Source: Niebla homalea
Lineage: Eukaryota > Ascomycota > Lecanoromycetes > Lecanorales > Ramalinaceae
Direction of reading: 5' to 3'
Assembly (NCBI GenBank): GCA_019925105.1
Contig: JAHGAU010000031.1
Coordinates: 570,501 to 634,500, forward strand
DNA length: 64,000 nt
This document shows positions 49,547 to 64,000 of the stretch, in pieces; within the stretch, counting starts at the first letter, position 1, and every line of letters starts with the position of its first letter. The position numbers and the translations under genes were made by a program. The notes below the pieces were generated by a model. The model did no database searches, was not told the DNA's origin, and worked only from the letters and a program-made list of their open reading frames with translations.

Positions 49547-52500
49547 ATGTCTAAGTAAGTCAAGCGGATGCGTCTTAGATTGTACTAATCGACCATTGGA
49601 ACAGTCTCGCTCCGAGATGTCGTCCTCAGGCGTTGCAGCAAATCGTCGCTATTGCAGCGGCTTCGTCAGATTCAGAAGAATATGAAGCTACCATCGGGGA
49701 CCTTTTTGAAGCCACTGCAAAGGACAAATCAGACGATAACGGGTCTGATTCTTACGAGGACAATATTGATCTCAATGAGTTTGAGATTCTCGTAGCCTTG
49801 TGCAAAGGCGCTCCTTTGCTCACAGATCACGAGAGGGCCACCGCGCTTTTCCATCATCTGTCCCCATACCTACTCGAAGCTCACTTACAACAATACGAGG
49901 CCTCATCCCATCTTCGAGCCACGGAGCCTTCGCCGTGGGAGGCTCTTACGTGCGAGTTGACCACCGCATCGCTCGCCCTTGGCCTCGGTCATGACAGATT
50001 ACACGATGCAGTTCTTGCCTGCCACACCTCCTATTTGGACAATTGCCTACGGCAGGTCAACCACCTACGCCACCCTCGCTCAACAGCGAGCGAGGAAGAA
50101 GACGAGCGAGCTCCCTACCTTGTCGTTCTTGCCGTCTCGCTTCTAGGTTTCCTTGAAGCTGTGTCCGCTCATGCCGATTTCTACAGCGCCCAGGAGATGC
50201 TCGAGGTCGTCCGCCTGCTTCGAGAAATTCTAAATGAGGAAACCATGGTCTCTCTCGAAGGCGCTCTCTCGTCTCTTCGTACCTCAAGTCCTCCTAGTGA
50301 AAGTTTCGCAGATTGGATGATTTATACCAAGCGGTATGCCAATTCAGGCCGGCCTTTAGGGGCAGTCCTGTTGCAGAAGACCTTCATGCGTTTCCTTGTC
50401 TCGTGCAGTTCCCTGCAAGTATGCTCATCGCAGCAGCTGCACGATACAGATGTCTTTGAAATATTGGACTCGCATCAGGAAGGTCGGCCAGATAGCCGTC
50501 AGCACGCAAGCACAGCCCTCGTGGAGCTCATGACCGAGCTTGCAGCAGAATCCATGAGGTTAATTCAGGATGGCTCCGACTATTTGAAGCTCGGCTCTGC
50601 CTATCAACAACGACTGGCCTTGTCCCTCAAGGCCTTCTCCATTTACACCTTTCTGAATTGCATGGTGGTGGATGGAGAAATTGCGGATGTCGATGTGCTT
50701 CTATCGTGGCTTGAGGCTTCTCTTGATGATCCACTTGACATGGCAGATGACGACTTGGCTGTCATAGTTCTCAGAACGATGGCTGCCGTCGCCAGCTTCT
50801 TTCCCGCTGTTGCCTCCAATTTCAGTCGGTCTCTGCCCAACTTCATCGCGCAGGGTGGCATTGGTGAAGATATCGTGACTGTGGCAGCATTGAGCCTGAT
50901 CAAGATCCTTCGTCTGCTGTCCCAAGATGCCGTCATTACAGGCTTGTTTTCCCTAGGCAACTTTCTAACTGTAGGATCGGGCTCTGAACGAGTCCTATTG
51001 GCAGGCTCTCTGCCTAATGGAACATCTCAGCTGTCAAGGCTAGACAGCAAAGCCCCCAACATATCACCGAATCATTCAAATCAAAGTACCACCTCAGTTG
51101 ACGCAAGAGGCGATACAGAAACGTTAGCTGTACATGGCAATGTCGTGCATGCCATCATCACCATCGCCACCAACGCACAAGATGAGAAGGTTGCTGCTCT
51201 TGCGCAATCCATGCTGTTGCAGAAGTTGGGTCGAATGGGCCTAGCCACGGATCTTCGTATCATTCGAGAAACCGCCAGTCTGGCCCTCGCAAGTGGAGAG
51301 AATGAGTTCAAATCGCTCCTGAAGCTTTACAATAGGCTTAGTCATGACGGTGTCAAGGCGCAGGATACTACGGCTCTAGATTCCGTGAGCACTCCTCTCT
51401 GTTCGTGTTGATATCGCTAATATTGAACAAGGTCAGAAGCGCCAGGATGCTCATCGCTTCCTCTTTGGCTCATGAATCGCCGTTGTATCCCATCTATCTG
51501 ACACATCTTCTCGAATCCATCATCAGTAAGGGCGACATTCATGAAAGCCAAAATACACATCAAGCGGACGTCGACCTTGCTGCAAGAGAAATTGTGGAGC
51601 TCATACCTCCATTAGCTATCCTTGTGTCAGTCCAGACCAACAAAGATGAGGTCAGTGATGATGAAAATGTCGCCCGGCTCCATAGAGAGGCCTGGTTCAA
51701 CGTAGTGGTCCATGGTATCACGCCATCATCAAGACACGGGCAAAGGTGCGAGCGCGAGCTCCAGATTTTGGCCATGCACTCGCGAGCTCTGATAGCCGAA
51801 GAGCGCAGTGATCAGTTTGAGAGTGAAATTGAATTGAACACTGTCCTTCGTCGAGGAATGAATCCTCCTCACACAGCCGAGCAAAAGCAGGGCTTGATTC
51901 GCCTGTTACCAAAGTGCGAGACCGATATCAGGGGCTTGAGCTACCCCAAAGTCGTTTTCCTAAGTTGTACATTTCTGGTCGAGACCCTCAGAGCAGGAGG
52001 TGGTGACTGTTCTCATATGCTGACCTACTTTCTGGATCCGAGCCTCAATGGATCGGCCATGGAGAATTGCATGAGTGCCATCGCTGACCAAGTCTTGGCC
52101 ATCTACCTTAGAAAGGTCTTGAATGGATCCGATAAGACTAACACGGCACCCTTAGTTGCCAAGCAGCTTGCGTCGATGTTCACAGGTTGTTGTCATCGCA
52201 TCATTCGGGTACAGCAGATTGCTACTTCTCTAGCCGACAGGATCATCAATCAAGTACCCTCGGCCTTATGTCAAAGATCGTCTCTTTTCGCACTCCTCGA
52301 ATTATTGTCCATCATGTGGACTAGCTGTCTGGAAGCCGAGCTGGACGAGTATGAGCTCAAGGCGAATTACTCTTCTCCTCGCGGCCAAGTATCAGTGGAA
52401 CTTTCTGATGATTATGGTCTGCGGCGAGATACATTGGATAGCCTACATAGGAAGGCAAAGTTCTGGGTCGCTCGGGTCATCAACGTCGCCCCACTGGACA

Positions 52501-55466
52501 TTAAAGGCTTACTGCAGACCTATCTGTCAGAGTACGAAGACGATGGAGCCTACGGTCATGTGGCCTTGGGACGAAGTTTCGCAGTAGATATGGGTGCGAT
52601 GATACCTGCAGCAGATCAGAAACTAGCTGCCATTGACCGTCATGGAGACTGCAATATAAATACCGCCTCAGACTTCATAGCTCAGTATACCACACGACAA
52701 GAGTACAAATACGCAGAGGCTTTACCGGTTTACGATCAAGAGTGGGCCAAATTCCTCCATATGAATGGCAATGCCGAGAAGTTGATGTCTCATGATCAAC
52801 ACAGCTCCAATGGAGAGCACGCCATACTGACTCGGCTTGAGCAGCGTGCCATGGAGGGGAAGTACATCGCAATAGGAGAGCTACGAGATCTGCTGAGGCG
52901 AGCGGCAGCAGTGCTATGCAGGACAAGCGAAGAGCGATGCGAGCTCGTTGAACAACTTGTCAGCGTACCATTCTCGATCTTCACAAAGCAATCGATCAAA
53001 CTTGGTGTGTCTCTTTGGCTTGGAGTCATCCATGAGAACCCCCGTATGGAGCCAACGATCGTGGCCTACGTTGCTCAAGCCTGGCAGAAAAGTGTGCGAA
53101 AGCGGATAGGAGCATTTAGTCCAAAACTGCGCCATTCAGACCCCTTCTACCTGAAGGAAGAGTTCGCACCCTCAGATAAGGCTACGCTGACGAGGAGCCA
53201 GCAAGCAGCACACAACCTCATTGCGCCTCACCTACGCGTCTTGCAGTTTCTAACAAGTCACTTCACTGCGAACCGACTAGGCAATCCTCAGATTCAGCGC
53301 ATCTTCCAAAAATTGGTTCGCGATACACTCCGGGGGATGAGGCATTGCGCTGGGCACCCGCTGGCGCGCGAGTTCCATTTTCAGGCTCTGTTGTTTGGAA
53401 TCAATATCTTCAGGTATTGCACCGGACTGAACGAGGGCGCACGCTGGCGTCTGAAAGACGCCATACTGAGCGCTGGGCTTGCGTGGTTCTCACACCGGCC
53501 CTGCTGGTCTTTTGGGGGCAACAGACTCCAGATCAAGGCTGAAGTACGCTTGATGGGTGATGTCCACCGTGCGCTACAGTCGATCCAGTCCTTTTGTAAC
53601 CAGGACAATGACTTCATGCATTCCCTCACAAGAAAACGGCAGCTTCTGTTACTGCTATTGGAAGATGAGCAGGCCCGGTTGGATGTTTGGCTGTACCCTT
53701 TGGAACACGAGAGAAAGCATCCCTTCTCCTCCGCCGGCTCTGAGAAGGGGCCCTCTGATGAGCTACTGTCCCCTCTCGCGAAGGCAGCGTGGTCTGAAGA
53801 TCCTAAAATAGCTGTGCAGATGACACGCCGATTTGCTTCCTCGCGGCTGTCAGACGAGGTGCGTGCGATGATTTTGCAGAATCCAGAGAAAGTGGTGGAT
53901 GAGCCGGACGCTCTTGATCTCCTCATTGGTACTTCATTGCCACCCAACATAGATCAGCAGTTAGAGCATCTGAATTACTGGAAGCCTGTCAATCCGGTGA
54001 CAGCAATCACATATTTCCTACCGGAGTATAAGAATGAGCCTTTCATCATCAATTACGCCATGCGGGCGCTGGAGAGTCATTCAGTGGATGTGACGTTCTT
54101 CTATGTTCCGCAAATTGTGCAAACGCTGCGATACGACGTCCTTGGCTATGTGCAAAGATATATAATCGAGACGGCGAAGCACTCGCAGCTCTTTGCTCAC
54201 CAGATCATCTGGAACATGATGGCCAACGCCTACAAGGACGAAGATTCGACCGAGGAGGACTCGTTGAAACCTACGTTGGATGTCATCAGAAAGCGCATGA
54301 TTGAAAGCTTCTCGGAAACGGACAAAGCGTTTTATGAGCGGGAATTCTCCTTCTTTGGTGAGGTTACTGGCATCTCAGGCAAGCTACGGCCTTTCATCAA
54401 GAGTAGCAAGATGGAAAAGAAACAGAAAATCGAAGAGGAGCTTCGTCTAATCAAGGTCGAGGTCGGTGTATATCTACCCAGCAATCCGGACGGGACTGTG
54501 GTTGGGATCGATCGGAAGTCAGGAAAGCCTTTGCAAAGTCATGCGAAAGCTCCCTTTATGGCAACGTTCCGGATCAAGAAGAACCACGGCAATCTTGAGG
54601 CGACGGATGACATGCTTGAAAATGAGAACCGCAACATCGAAACGGATCGGACAGGTCCAGTCACGGAGCAGAGGACGTACGAGGTGTGGCAATCAGCAAT
54701 CTTCAAGGTGGGGGACGATTGTCGGCAAGACGTGCTTGCTCTCCAGTTGATCGCGGCTTTCCGGGGAATATTTAATGACGTTGGGCTTGATGTATACGTC
54801 TATCCCTATCGAGTGACAGCGACTGCACCTGGGTGTGGAGTCATTGATGTCCTGCCCAACTCCATCTCGAGAGATATGCTTGGCAGAGAGGCTGTCAATG
54901 GTCTCTACGATTACTTCGTCTCCAAGTACGGAGCGGAAAACTCGATCCGCTTCCAAGAGGCACGCAACAATTTTGTCAAAAGCATGGCAGCATATTCGGT
55001 CATCTCCTACCTCCTTCAGTTCAAGGATCGGCATAATGGCAACATCATGGTTGATGATGCTGGCCACATCTTGCATATTGACTTCGGGTTCTGCTTCGAC
55101 ATTGCGCCCGGTGGTGTCCGTTTTGAACGAGCACCGTTCAAGCTTACGTCGGAGATGGTGGCCGTGATGGGCGGTGATACGAACTCCCAATCGTACAAGT
55201 GGTTCGAGGAGCTCTGCATCAAGGCTTTCTTGGCCTCACGGCAGCATAGCAGAAAGCTGTGCGATATTGTTACGCTCATGCTGGGCAGCGGGTTGCCCTG
55301 CTTCAAGCCTGAGACAATCCTGCATTTGAAACAAAGATTCGTGCTGGAGAAGAGCGAAAGAGAGGCAGCAGACTTCATGCGAGATCTGGTCAAGAAAAGC
55401 TATAGCAGCTACTCGACCAAGGGCTACGATCAATTCCAACTACTAACGAATGGCATTCCATACTGA
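49547..55466 (+). CDS. stt4: Phosphatidylinositol 4-kinase type III alpha (Stt4)
   Basis: The model is 49547-49554, 49605-51384 and 51432-55466, giving 1940 aa, normal for Stt4. Exon 1 is only 8 nt (ATG TCT AA) before a perfect GTAAGT donor, with a TACTAAT branch ahead of the acceptor at 49604; the resulting start reads MSNLAPRCRPQALQQIV. No other in-frame Met exists upstream of the conserved region. Most of the protein is an alpha-helical solenoid. The PIK accessory domain lies at about 1400-1570 (EYKNEPFIINYAMRALESHS). The catalytic domain covers about 1600-1900: GDDCRQDVLALQL, the catalytic loop KDRHNGNIM, HIDFGF as the DFG equivalent, and the C-terminal YDQFQLLTNGIPY. It makes PI4P at the plasma membrane with Efr3 and Ypp1 partners in yeast. 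The Asp and Asn catalytic residues are intact. Confidence 0.94.
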
Positions 55467-56289
55467 GATGTTTGGACGCAGTAGATGAGACTTTGCTTTT
55501 GGTGCTGCATCAACGAGATACCCCTTTCTATTGCTTTGCGAAACGCCTTTGCGAATTACTCAAACTCATGGCTCAGATCACGGCACTAGCCTGCTCATAG
55601 ATACAATTAAATACCGTCCATCGGCCTGCTCCTTGTGTATGGGGGAAATGATCATAGCTTCCCATCTATCATGTTTCCAAGAATAGATTTAGACACTGTC
55701 AAATTTGCTTGGCGTACGCACGCGCCGGCACGGAAATTATTTATGAATTATCATCCTGCCGACGCGTGTGGCATAGGAATTGTAGAGTGTTCATCCCCAA
55801 TCGCTTCGATGCGGGGAGAAAGCATGCCTTCCTCTTTCGCAGAGCCATGTCCGTAGCCAATGATTGGCCCTCCATCGGCCTTGAATGACAACAACCCCAT
55901 AATACTTGATTGGTCGTGAGCAACCCTATCGCCAGACAGCTTCTCTCAGTCAAAGATCTTCCCTCAGTCACATCACCTTTGGTACGGAAGGTGCGAGGAC
56001 GACTTAATTCGTAGAACCAGCTGACCTTGACCCACTTGACGTCTCCAATTTCCATACAGACAGCAATTTTCCTGCTTCGCCTTATTACTTTTGGGCCATA
56101 TTTAGGAGAACCGAAATCTGCATCTAAGGATTGAGCGCTGCCCTTGCATCGACGTACGATTGACGACCTTCGACAACCTATTCTCCTCTGTCTCAATCCT
56201 TCTCTGACCTCCATTCGTCTTGTACAAGAAACAAAACAGCAAGATTCTCCATAAATTCCATCACAAGAAGGTCTTTCTCGAGATTGCCA
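55467..56289. other. Intergenic, STT4 3' side / Ste20-type kinase promoter
   Basis: 0.82 kb without a supported gene. A minus-strand frame of 191 codons at 55741-56316 crosses the start of the kinase gene and resembles no family. The last 150 bases look like a 5' leader. Confidence 0.5.
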
Positions 56290-58557
56290 ATGGCCTTGGC
56301 GAATGCTGCAACACATGACATTGGAGGCACCGTCGACCCGGAGACCCTCTACTCAAGACAAAATTGTATAGGAGGGGGCAGCTTTGGTAAAGTCTACAAA
56401 GGGTATAAACAGGGATATTGGCTGATTCAAGAGGCATGCTGAAAGGTCACACAGAGTCGATAGACGGACAGGCCAAGTAGTAGCCATCAAAATCATCGAT
56501 GTGGAAAACGCCGAGGATGAGGTGGAAGATATCATTCAAGAGATTTCGATCCTCTCGGAACTTCACTCGCCCTACGTCACCCAATACCACGGCTCCTTTC
56601 TCAAGGGATCCGATCTGTGGATCATTATGGAGTTCTGTTCGGGTGGCAGCTGTGCCGATCTCCTCAAACCCGGTTTGATCGCCGAAGAGTACATTTGCAT
56701 TGTCCTGAGGGAGTTGTTGTTTGGCTTGGAGTATTTACATACAGACAAGAAGCTGCATCGAGACATCAAAGGTGTGTGCTGCTTCTCAAAGCCATCTTCT
56801 CACCAAGAGCTAAGCCGATCATAGCTGCAAATGTTCTCTTGGGGGCCAATGGCCAGGTCAAGCTGGCGGATTTCGGCGTTTCGGGGCAACTCACGGCGAC
56901 GATGACCAAGAAGAATACCTTCGTGGGAACGCCATTCTGGATGGCACCCGAGGTCATCAAGCAGTCGGGCTACGATCACAAGGCCGATATTTGGTCACTG
57001 GGTATCACTGCCCTTGAATTGGCCAATGGGGAGCCTCCATATTCTGACATCCATCCGATGAAGGTACTCTTTCTCATCCCCAAAAACTCGCCTCCAAGGT
57101 TACAAGGCAATTTCAGCAAACCCTTCAAGGATTTCGTCGAGCTCTGCCTTAAACGTCTACCAGCTGAGCGGCCATCAGCCAAAGATCTCCTGAAGCACCC
57201 ATTCATACGGAAAGCAAAGAAGACGACCTATCTCACCGAATTATTAGAGCGCTACGAGAGATGGCAAGCCATTCACGGAGACAAAGAGTCTGAAGATAGC
57301 GACGACTCAAACGAAGGTCGCATCGAGCCTGACCAGAACGAAGACTTGTGGGACTTTGGGACTGTTCGACCAATGGGAGGAAGAGGGCAGGGTTTGAAGG
57401 ATATGAACGCCTCGGCTGCAAATGCTCGGGCGCAGCCTGTCCCTGACCAGAAGGCGGAGAATCGAAGTCCGGGAAAAGACATGTATCAAGCCAAGCTGGA
57501 GCCACCGGTGGAGTCGCCGGAAAACACAGTCAGGATACATTCGCCAGAACGCCAGTCACGAGGCTGGTCACCTCAGAGGAAGCCGCTTCCAACGATGCCG
57601 ACCCCCATGTCCCCAACCAAGGTACCTCTGCCTCCCTCTCCCGTGAGACAAGCACCGCCCAAACCTTCGCACGTCAAGACGCCATCTCATTCGAACCAAC
57701 CCAAACTATCGACACATGACAGCCCCTTGTCGCAGGAGTACGATGGCAGACTGGAGGAGTCGCTCGTTAGTGACATGCAGCACCACAATCTAGGAGACTA
57801 TGTCAGGCCTGCTCAACCTTCTCCCAAGAATGCGGGCTTGGATCTTCCTGCACAAAGAAAGGAGCAGGAGGCTCCACGGAAAGGATATGCAGTCCCTGAA
57901 ATCCCTCCCTTCAGATCCAGTCCCACTACTGGCTCCACTCAACCGTTGCAGTCATTACCGATCCAACCAGCGATCTCTCGCCAACCTCAACGACAACAAT
58001 TGGCAAATCAACAACAGCCGTTGCCCAGTATTCCGCTGAACGAGGGTGCCGCAGGGAATCAGTCAGCTAACGCCCAGCAGCGGGCACAATTCTCCGGACA
58101 TGTGCGTGACCTACCGGGTTCAGGGACGACGGGCTTGCAAAGCAGTTCTGCTTCAAGCCCTCCAGCAGGCCCTCAGCCGGGTGCCTTGGATGGAGATATC
58201 ACTCCTCTGAATAGCGTGCTGATTCCAGCCATTCAGGCTTGTCTGCAACGCCGGGGCTTCAGCCTCAATGAGTCGATCCAGAAGCACGCAAAAGCGGCGC
58301 AATCAAGACCGCTGAGTCAAGCACAGGCCCAGGCAGTGGACCAAGCGGATCGTCGCCGTCAGCATTTGCACGAAAAGATGGCCAAGTATGTCACCAAGCT
58401 GGCCGGAGTCATGGCAGAGATTGACAGAATTGACAAAGAAGTGGTGGCAAGTGGTGAGGTGGGCATGGGAGGAGGCATCAGCTCGTTCCTCGAAGGCTTC
58501 CTGGAAGAGATCCTCGTCCGAGTTGAGCCTGAGGACGAATTAGGACCGGAACGATGA
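56290..58557 (+). CDS. Ste20-family germinal-centre kinase (MST/Kic1/Nak1/Sid1-like)
   Basis: Exons 56290-56402, 56455-56771 and 56825-58557 give 720 aa. Phases close. The kinase domain starts immediately (about 21-275): [13 protein letters not shown], lysine in [26 protein letters not shown], activation segment [13 protein letters not shown] and the Ste20 signature in that segment. The region after 300 is Pro/Gln/Ser-rich and disordered. A C-terminal block (about 605-720) with [10 protein letters not shown] and a helical [20 protein letters not shown] segment is typical of fungal GCK-III kinases. Homologues work in the MOR/SIN-type NDR pathways that control polarity and septation; which branch this one serves cannot be decided by eye. 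Intron 2 splits the catalytic loop just after HRDIK. Confidence 0.9.
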
Positions 58558-58908
58558 AGCAAATGATGTGTGACAGGGAACAATGTTGACATGGGAATAG
58601 CGTTGGCGTCCGGAGAATGCTCGATGCGGTTCCTACCAAGCTAGTGCAGACGTCGATTATCTATATCCCCACTAAGCTCAATGTTTGGGCAAGTACAGCC
58701 ATGTACAACAATAACTATACGCTAAGAAGGCATTCAATTCATTAGTTTGACTTGGCTGAGGGCTCCTTGGGAACTTTCCTTATCTATTGGAAAAAGGGGG
58801 CAATTTTGAATTTCATCGTCACGTGGTTAGCGCCAAGATTTTGCTCCGCACAAAGTCCGCAATTGAGGGAGTGGTGGGAGAACAGATAGAACTCCCTTGA
58901 CAAGCAAC
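58558..58908. other. Intergenic, kinase 3' UTR / eIF3m promoter
   Basis: 351 bp, no gene recognised. Confidence 0.5.
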
Positions 58909-60291
58909 ATGCCGGCTCCGACCCATACTTTATTGATCGAAGGAGGCTTTGACGAGCTCGCCGAAGAGCTCGGCCAGTATATTGATGACATACAGAAAAA
59001 GCAGAATCCCGACGCTTCGAGCGTGAAATCGGAGATTGGGCCCCTCCTCGAGCAGGGAAAGAAAGACGATGCGCTCAAAAAGCTGGTCACTGGCAGTGTG
59101 GTGTTGAACAGTGCACCAGAAAAAGGTAACACTACCGTTTGTTGAGTACAGATGTGCAAATGAAATGCTGGGTGAGTGCTGACTTGGCGCGAATCCCTTC
59201 CTACAGAATTCATCGCAGCATACAACCTCCTCGTCCACCTGGTCGTCCAATCGCCCAACCTCCTCATCTTCCTCCCCAAAATCATCCCCAACCTCTGCAA
59301 CCCCATCCCCACCTCCCCGCAGAACGGGCCCGGTCTCTCCCTCTCCATTCTCACCACCATCTTTAACATTCTGCCCGACGACTCCGAAGCCCGCTACCAT
59401 GTCTTCCTCGCCATCCTGCGCGTCGTCCGCTCCTCGGGCCTGTTCGAGGTGTTGCGCCCCCAGCTGAAAAGCCTCGACGTCTGGATCCGGCTGTGGGAGA
59501 CCGATGAGGAAGACCAACGTTCCCTGTTCCTACAGATATCCGACGCCGCGCTGCAAGTGGGCGATGATGACGAATCCTACAACTACCTGCTCAGAGCCCT
59601 GCGCACCATCCCCGCCGACGAGGCCTCCTCGAAGCAGGCCCACGACCTCGCCGTCCGCGCCCTCAAGGCCGCCCTGAGCCATCCGACCCACTTCGTCTTC
59701 CAGGACCTGACCGACTGCGATGCCATCCAAGCCCTCCGCCAGAGCGAACCGGCCTGGTACGAGTTCCTCGAGCTCTTCAACAGCGAGGGCCTCGAGGAGT
59801 ACACCGAGTGGCTGGACTCGCACCCGGACTTCCTCGACCGCCAGCGATTGGATGCCCCCCCACTGCTGCGCAAGATCCGCCTGCTGACCCTCGCCAGCCT
59901 CGCCGCCGAGACGCAGCACTCCCGCACCCTACCCTACGCGCACATCGCGCGCGCGCTCGCGGTGCCGGCCGACGAGGTCGAGCTGTGGGTCATCGATGTG
60001 ATCCGCGCGGGCCTGGTGGAGGGCAAGCTGAGTCAGCTGAACCAGACCTTCTTGATCCATCGGAGCACGTACCGGGTCTTTGGGGAGAAGCAGTGGATCG
60101 AGGTGCAGGGCCGGTTGGATACCTGGCGGGCCAGTCTGGAGGGCGTCTTGGCCGTCATCAAGCAGGAGAGGCTGAAGATGTTGAGTGAGAATGAGCGCGA
60201 GCTCAAGGACGTGGACGGCAAGATGAATGGGGGCATGGCCCAGGGGAGGAAGGGCACGGCCGCGCAGGGGAGGATAGAGTTTGATGATTAG
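58909..60291 (+). CDS. eif3m: Eukaryotic translation initiation factor 3 subunit M (PCI domain)
   Basis: Two exons, 58909-59125 and 59207-60291, give 433 aa. The intron (81 nt) has a GTAACA donor and CTACAG acceptor, carry 1. Start MPAPTHTLLIEGGFDELAEEL matches fungal eIF3m. A helical-repeat N-terminal half (EFIAAYNLLVHLV, ILTTIFNILPDDSEARYHVFLAILRVV) precedes the PCI domain at about 215-390 (KIRLLTLASLAAETQ, LPYAHIARALAVPADEVELWVIDVIRAGLVEGKLSQLNQTFLIHR). The C-terminal tail is charged. The protein is part of the eIF3 octamer core and promotes 43S recruitment; PCI proteins of the COP9 signalosome (CSN7) are the closest alternative, but the sequence fits eIF3m. Exon 2 is markedly GC-rich at third positions. 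Convergent with CYP51, 180 bp between stops. Confidence 0.93.
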
Positions 60292-60471
60292 AACTTGATA
60301 CAACTCTCTCTTTTTGCATCAAACTGTTTTCTTGCTGGCCGGCATGTCTATGAGCAGAGAAAAGCATCACGGGAATGATCATTCCGTCTTGGGCTTGGGC
60401 GTTCGATGAGGATCAGCCAGGAAAAATGGAATATATTCAGTATTAAAAGGGGGCTGAACGTATATATCATA

Positions 60472-62682
<2,211 letters not shown>

Positions 62683-63755
62683 TCACTCCGAATGTAATCC
62701 TTTTCCCCGAATATCACCTATCCATTTCATGAACAGACCCACGTCCTTCACCACGGCGCCAGGAACGCCCAATTTCTGCATCCACATGGGAAGCCACCCT
62801 TTTGCATCGCTAGCTGTGGCCATGACCCATTGAACGTTTTGGTCTGGAAGTATTTGGGCATGCTCGACGCTTGTGTAAATGCTAGACAGTAATCATCAGC
62901 ATTGAGACCTTTTCCTCGGACACGTGCGGCATACCCTAATACCACCCCTTTCCGGTTGATGCTGCTCAGGCCTTCGGTCCGATTGCGTCCTGTGCTGTAC
63001 AAAGCAGAAGTGAGGTTGCTGATGTCGATAGGTATTTGCACCACCGTAAGAGAGTGTCGTTGAGGGCCCTTGGCTGTTACCACGAGAACTGGGAAGGTTC
63101 GAGGTGACAGTGGGAAGGGAAGCTTGTGGCACATTTCCCGTATGCTCATTCGAACATCCGTGAAACCCACCGATCCCCCACAGCGGATGGCTCCGTCCAG
63201 CTCCATACTATCTTGCAGCTCCATGTTGTAATTGAGAACTTCGTGGCAGTCGTACACATCTGGAGTGTAGGCCATTTCGTGTTCCGGATGCTGATGTCTC
63301 AAGCCGTAATCGAACTCCGAGAAGGTAGCTGTACCTTCTTCACTGTGGTTAGCATGCCGGCTTCGTCGACCAAACCAGTTCTCTGCAGGTTTGGCTCCGC
63401 TGCTGGACCATTGTCGTGGCACATCAGCTGAGCGCCATGGCACAGCCTCCATCTCTTCCTGCGTATAGGTATGCCTCAACAGCTCGACACCATTGTAAGA
63501 CGGAGGAGACTTCTTTTCGCCCTTGGTTGTGAATGTCTTGAGGACTGCTTCTTCGAGGAAATACGAAGACTCAGTCAGGATGTGCGTGACGAATTGGCGC
63601 AGGTCTGGCCGGGTGATGGCTCCATTCGTGGGTGTGCTGCCGTTGGATGCTTGCTTGCCTTTTGGACCATTGATCAGTGAGTTGAGAGCCGGATGATCCG
63701 GTAGCTCGTTTGTGTGAAGAGGATGCAAACGCAAGAAATTGCCCAAGTGAGCCAT
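62683..63755 (-). CDS. DUF3074 (START-like fold) protein of unknown function
   Basis: Two exons, 62935-63755 and 62683-62881, give 339 aa. The 53-nt intron (GTATGC donor, GCTGATG branch, carry 2) joins VVLG to IYTSVEHAQILP. Without it the frame misses the conserved end. Recognised blocks are LPFPLSPRTFPVLVVTAK, VVQIPIDIS, QWVMATASDAKGWLPMWMQK and GVPGAVVKDVGLFMKWIG, typical of the fungal DUF3074 family related to START lipid-binding folds. The role is unknown; a lipid or hydrophobic ligand is possible from the fold only. The start MAHLGNFLRLHPLH at 63755 is the first ATG and fits the family. Tandem with CYP51, which lies 504 bp downstream on the same strand. Confidence 0.85.
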
Positions 63756-64000
63756 GCTGATTGTGATCGGATTGATTAGCACAGTGGATGCTTAAGATAC
63801 TGATATGACGGTAAGTTGTTGGTGAATTAAAGATAAGGGTTCGAAGCGAAGAAGGATATTGATAGGTGCTGGTATATGATACAACGCCTGAGATGAATCG
63901 GATATATATGAAGTGAGTGAACGAGCGTGGTGAAGTGTGTCTATAGCAAAGTGGTATACAATAAAGTATTAATGATGCATCATCACTGGATGACGCAGCC
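63756..64000. other. Upstream region of DUF3074 gene to window end
   Basis: 245 bp, no coding sequence seen; promoter of the DUF3074 gene. Confidence 0.5.

Noticed and set aside
55741..56316. Minus-strand frame of 191 codons before the GCK-type kinase gene
   Set aside because: Basic, low-information sequence overlapping the kinase start codon and probable 5' UTR; no family resemblance and no splice partners.

Overview
The window is nuclear DNA of a filamentous ascomycete (Pezizomycotina). Short spliceosomal introns (mostly 50-120 nt, GT-AG, with CTAAC/CTGAC-like branch sites) interrupt most genes. Genes lie on both strands at about one per 3.4 kb. The gene set is typical of filamentous fungi: a Pan1 endocytic scaffold, a Zn2Cys6 factor, a WW-PhoD phosphatase, an RRM-YTH protein, CYP51 and a DUF3074 protein. 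I cannot fix the order from sequence alone; Eurotiomycetes or Dothideomycetes are the natural candidates. I found no tRNA or rRNA gene, no intact transposon, no secondary-metabolite core gene and no CRISPR or prokaryotic element.

Layout, left to right: a partial WRN-type 3'-5' exonuclease (-); a 2.7 kb gap; RNA polymerase I/III subunit AC19 (+); Pan1 (+); an FHA-domain checkpoint kinase of the Chk2/Cds1 type (+); a Na/Ca-exchanger family membrane protein (-), divergent from a membrane dipeptidase M19 (+); a Zn2Cys6 transcription factor (+); the proteasome adaptor Ecm29 (-); a WW-PhoD phosphatase (-); DGAT2 (-), divergent from an STK19 homologue (+); a 2.6 kb gap; an RRM-YTH m6A-reader-like protein (+); a Mn-type cation diffusion facilitator (+); a UBA-UAS-UBX p97 cofactor (-), divergent from the PI4-kinase Stt4 (+); a GCK/MST-like Ste20 kinase (+); eIF3m (+); CYP51 (-); and a DUF3074 protein (-).

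These are mainly housekeeping genes rather than one pathway. There are loose themes. Exonuclease, Chk2 kinase and STK19 belong to DNA damage biology. Ecm29 and the UBX protein belong to proteasome/p97 biology. Pan1 and Stt4 act at the plasma membrane in endocytosis and PI4P supply. DGAT2 and CYP51 are ER lipid enzymes. I see no evidence that the genes form a dedicated cluster or a previously undescribed system. Splice models were built by eye; all internal exon phases close in frame. The most interesting details are a natural His in CYP51 at the position equivalent to A. fumigatus Cyp51A Leu98, an open in-frame intron in the same gene, two GC-AG introns, an 8-nt first coding exon in the STT4 gene, a candidate alternative start in the checkpoint kinase, and a clean 22-bp tandem repeat directly behind the STK19 stop codon.
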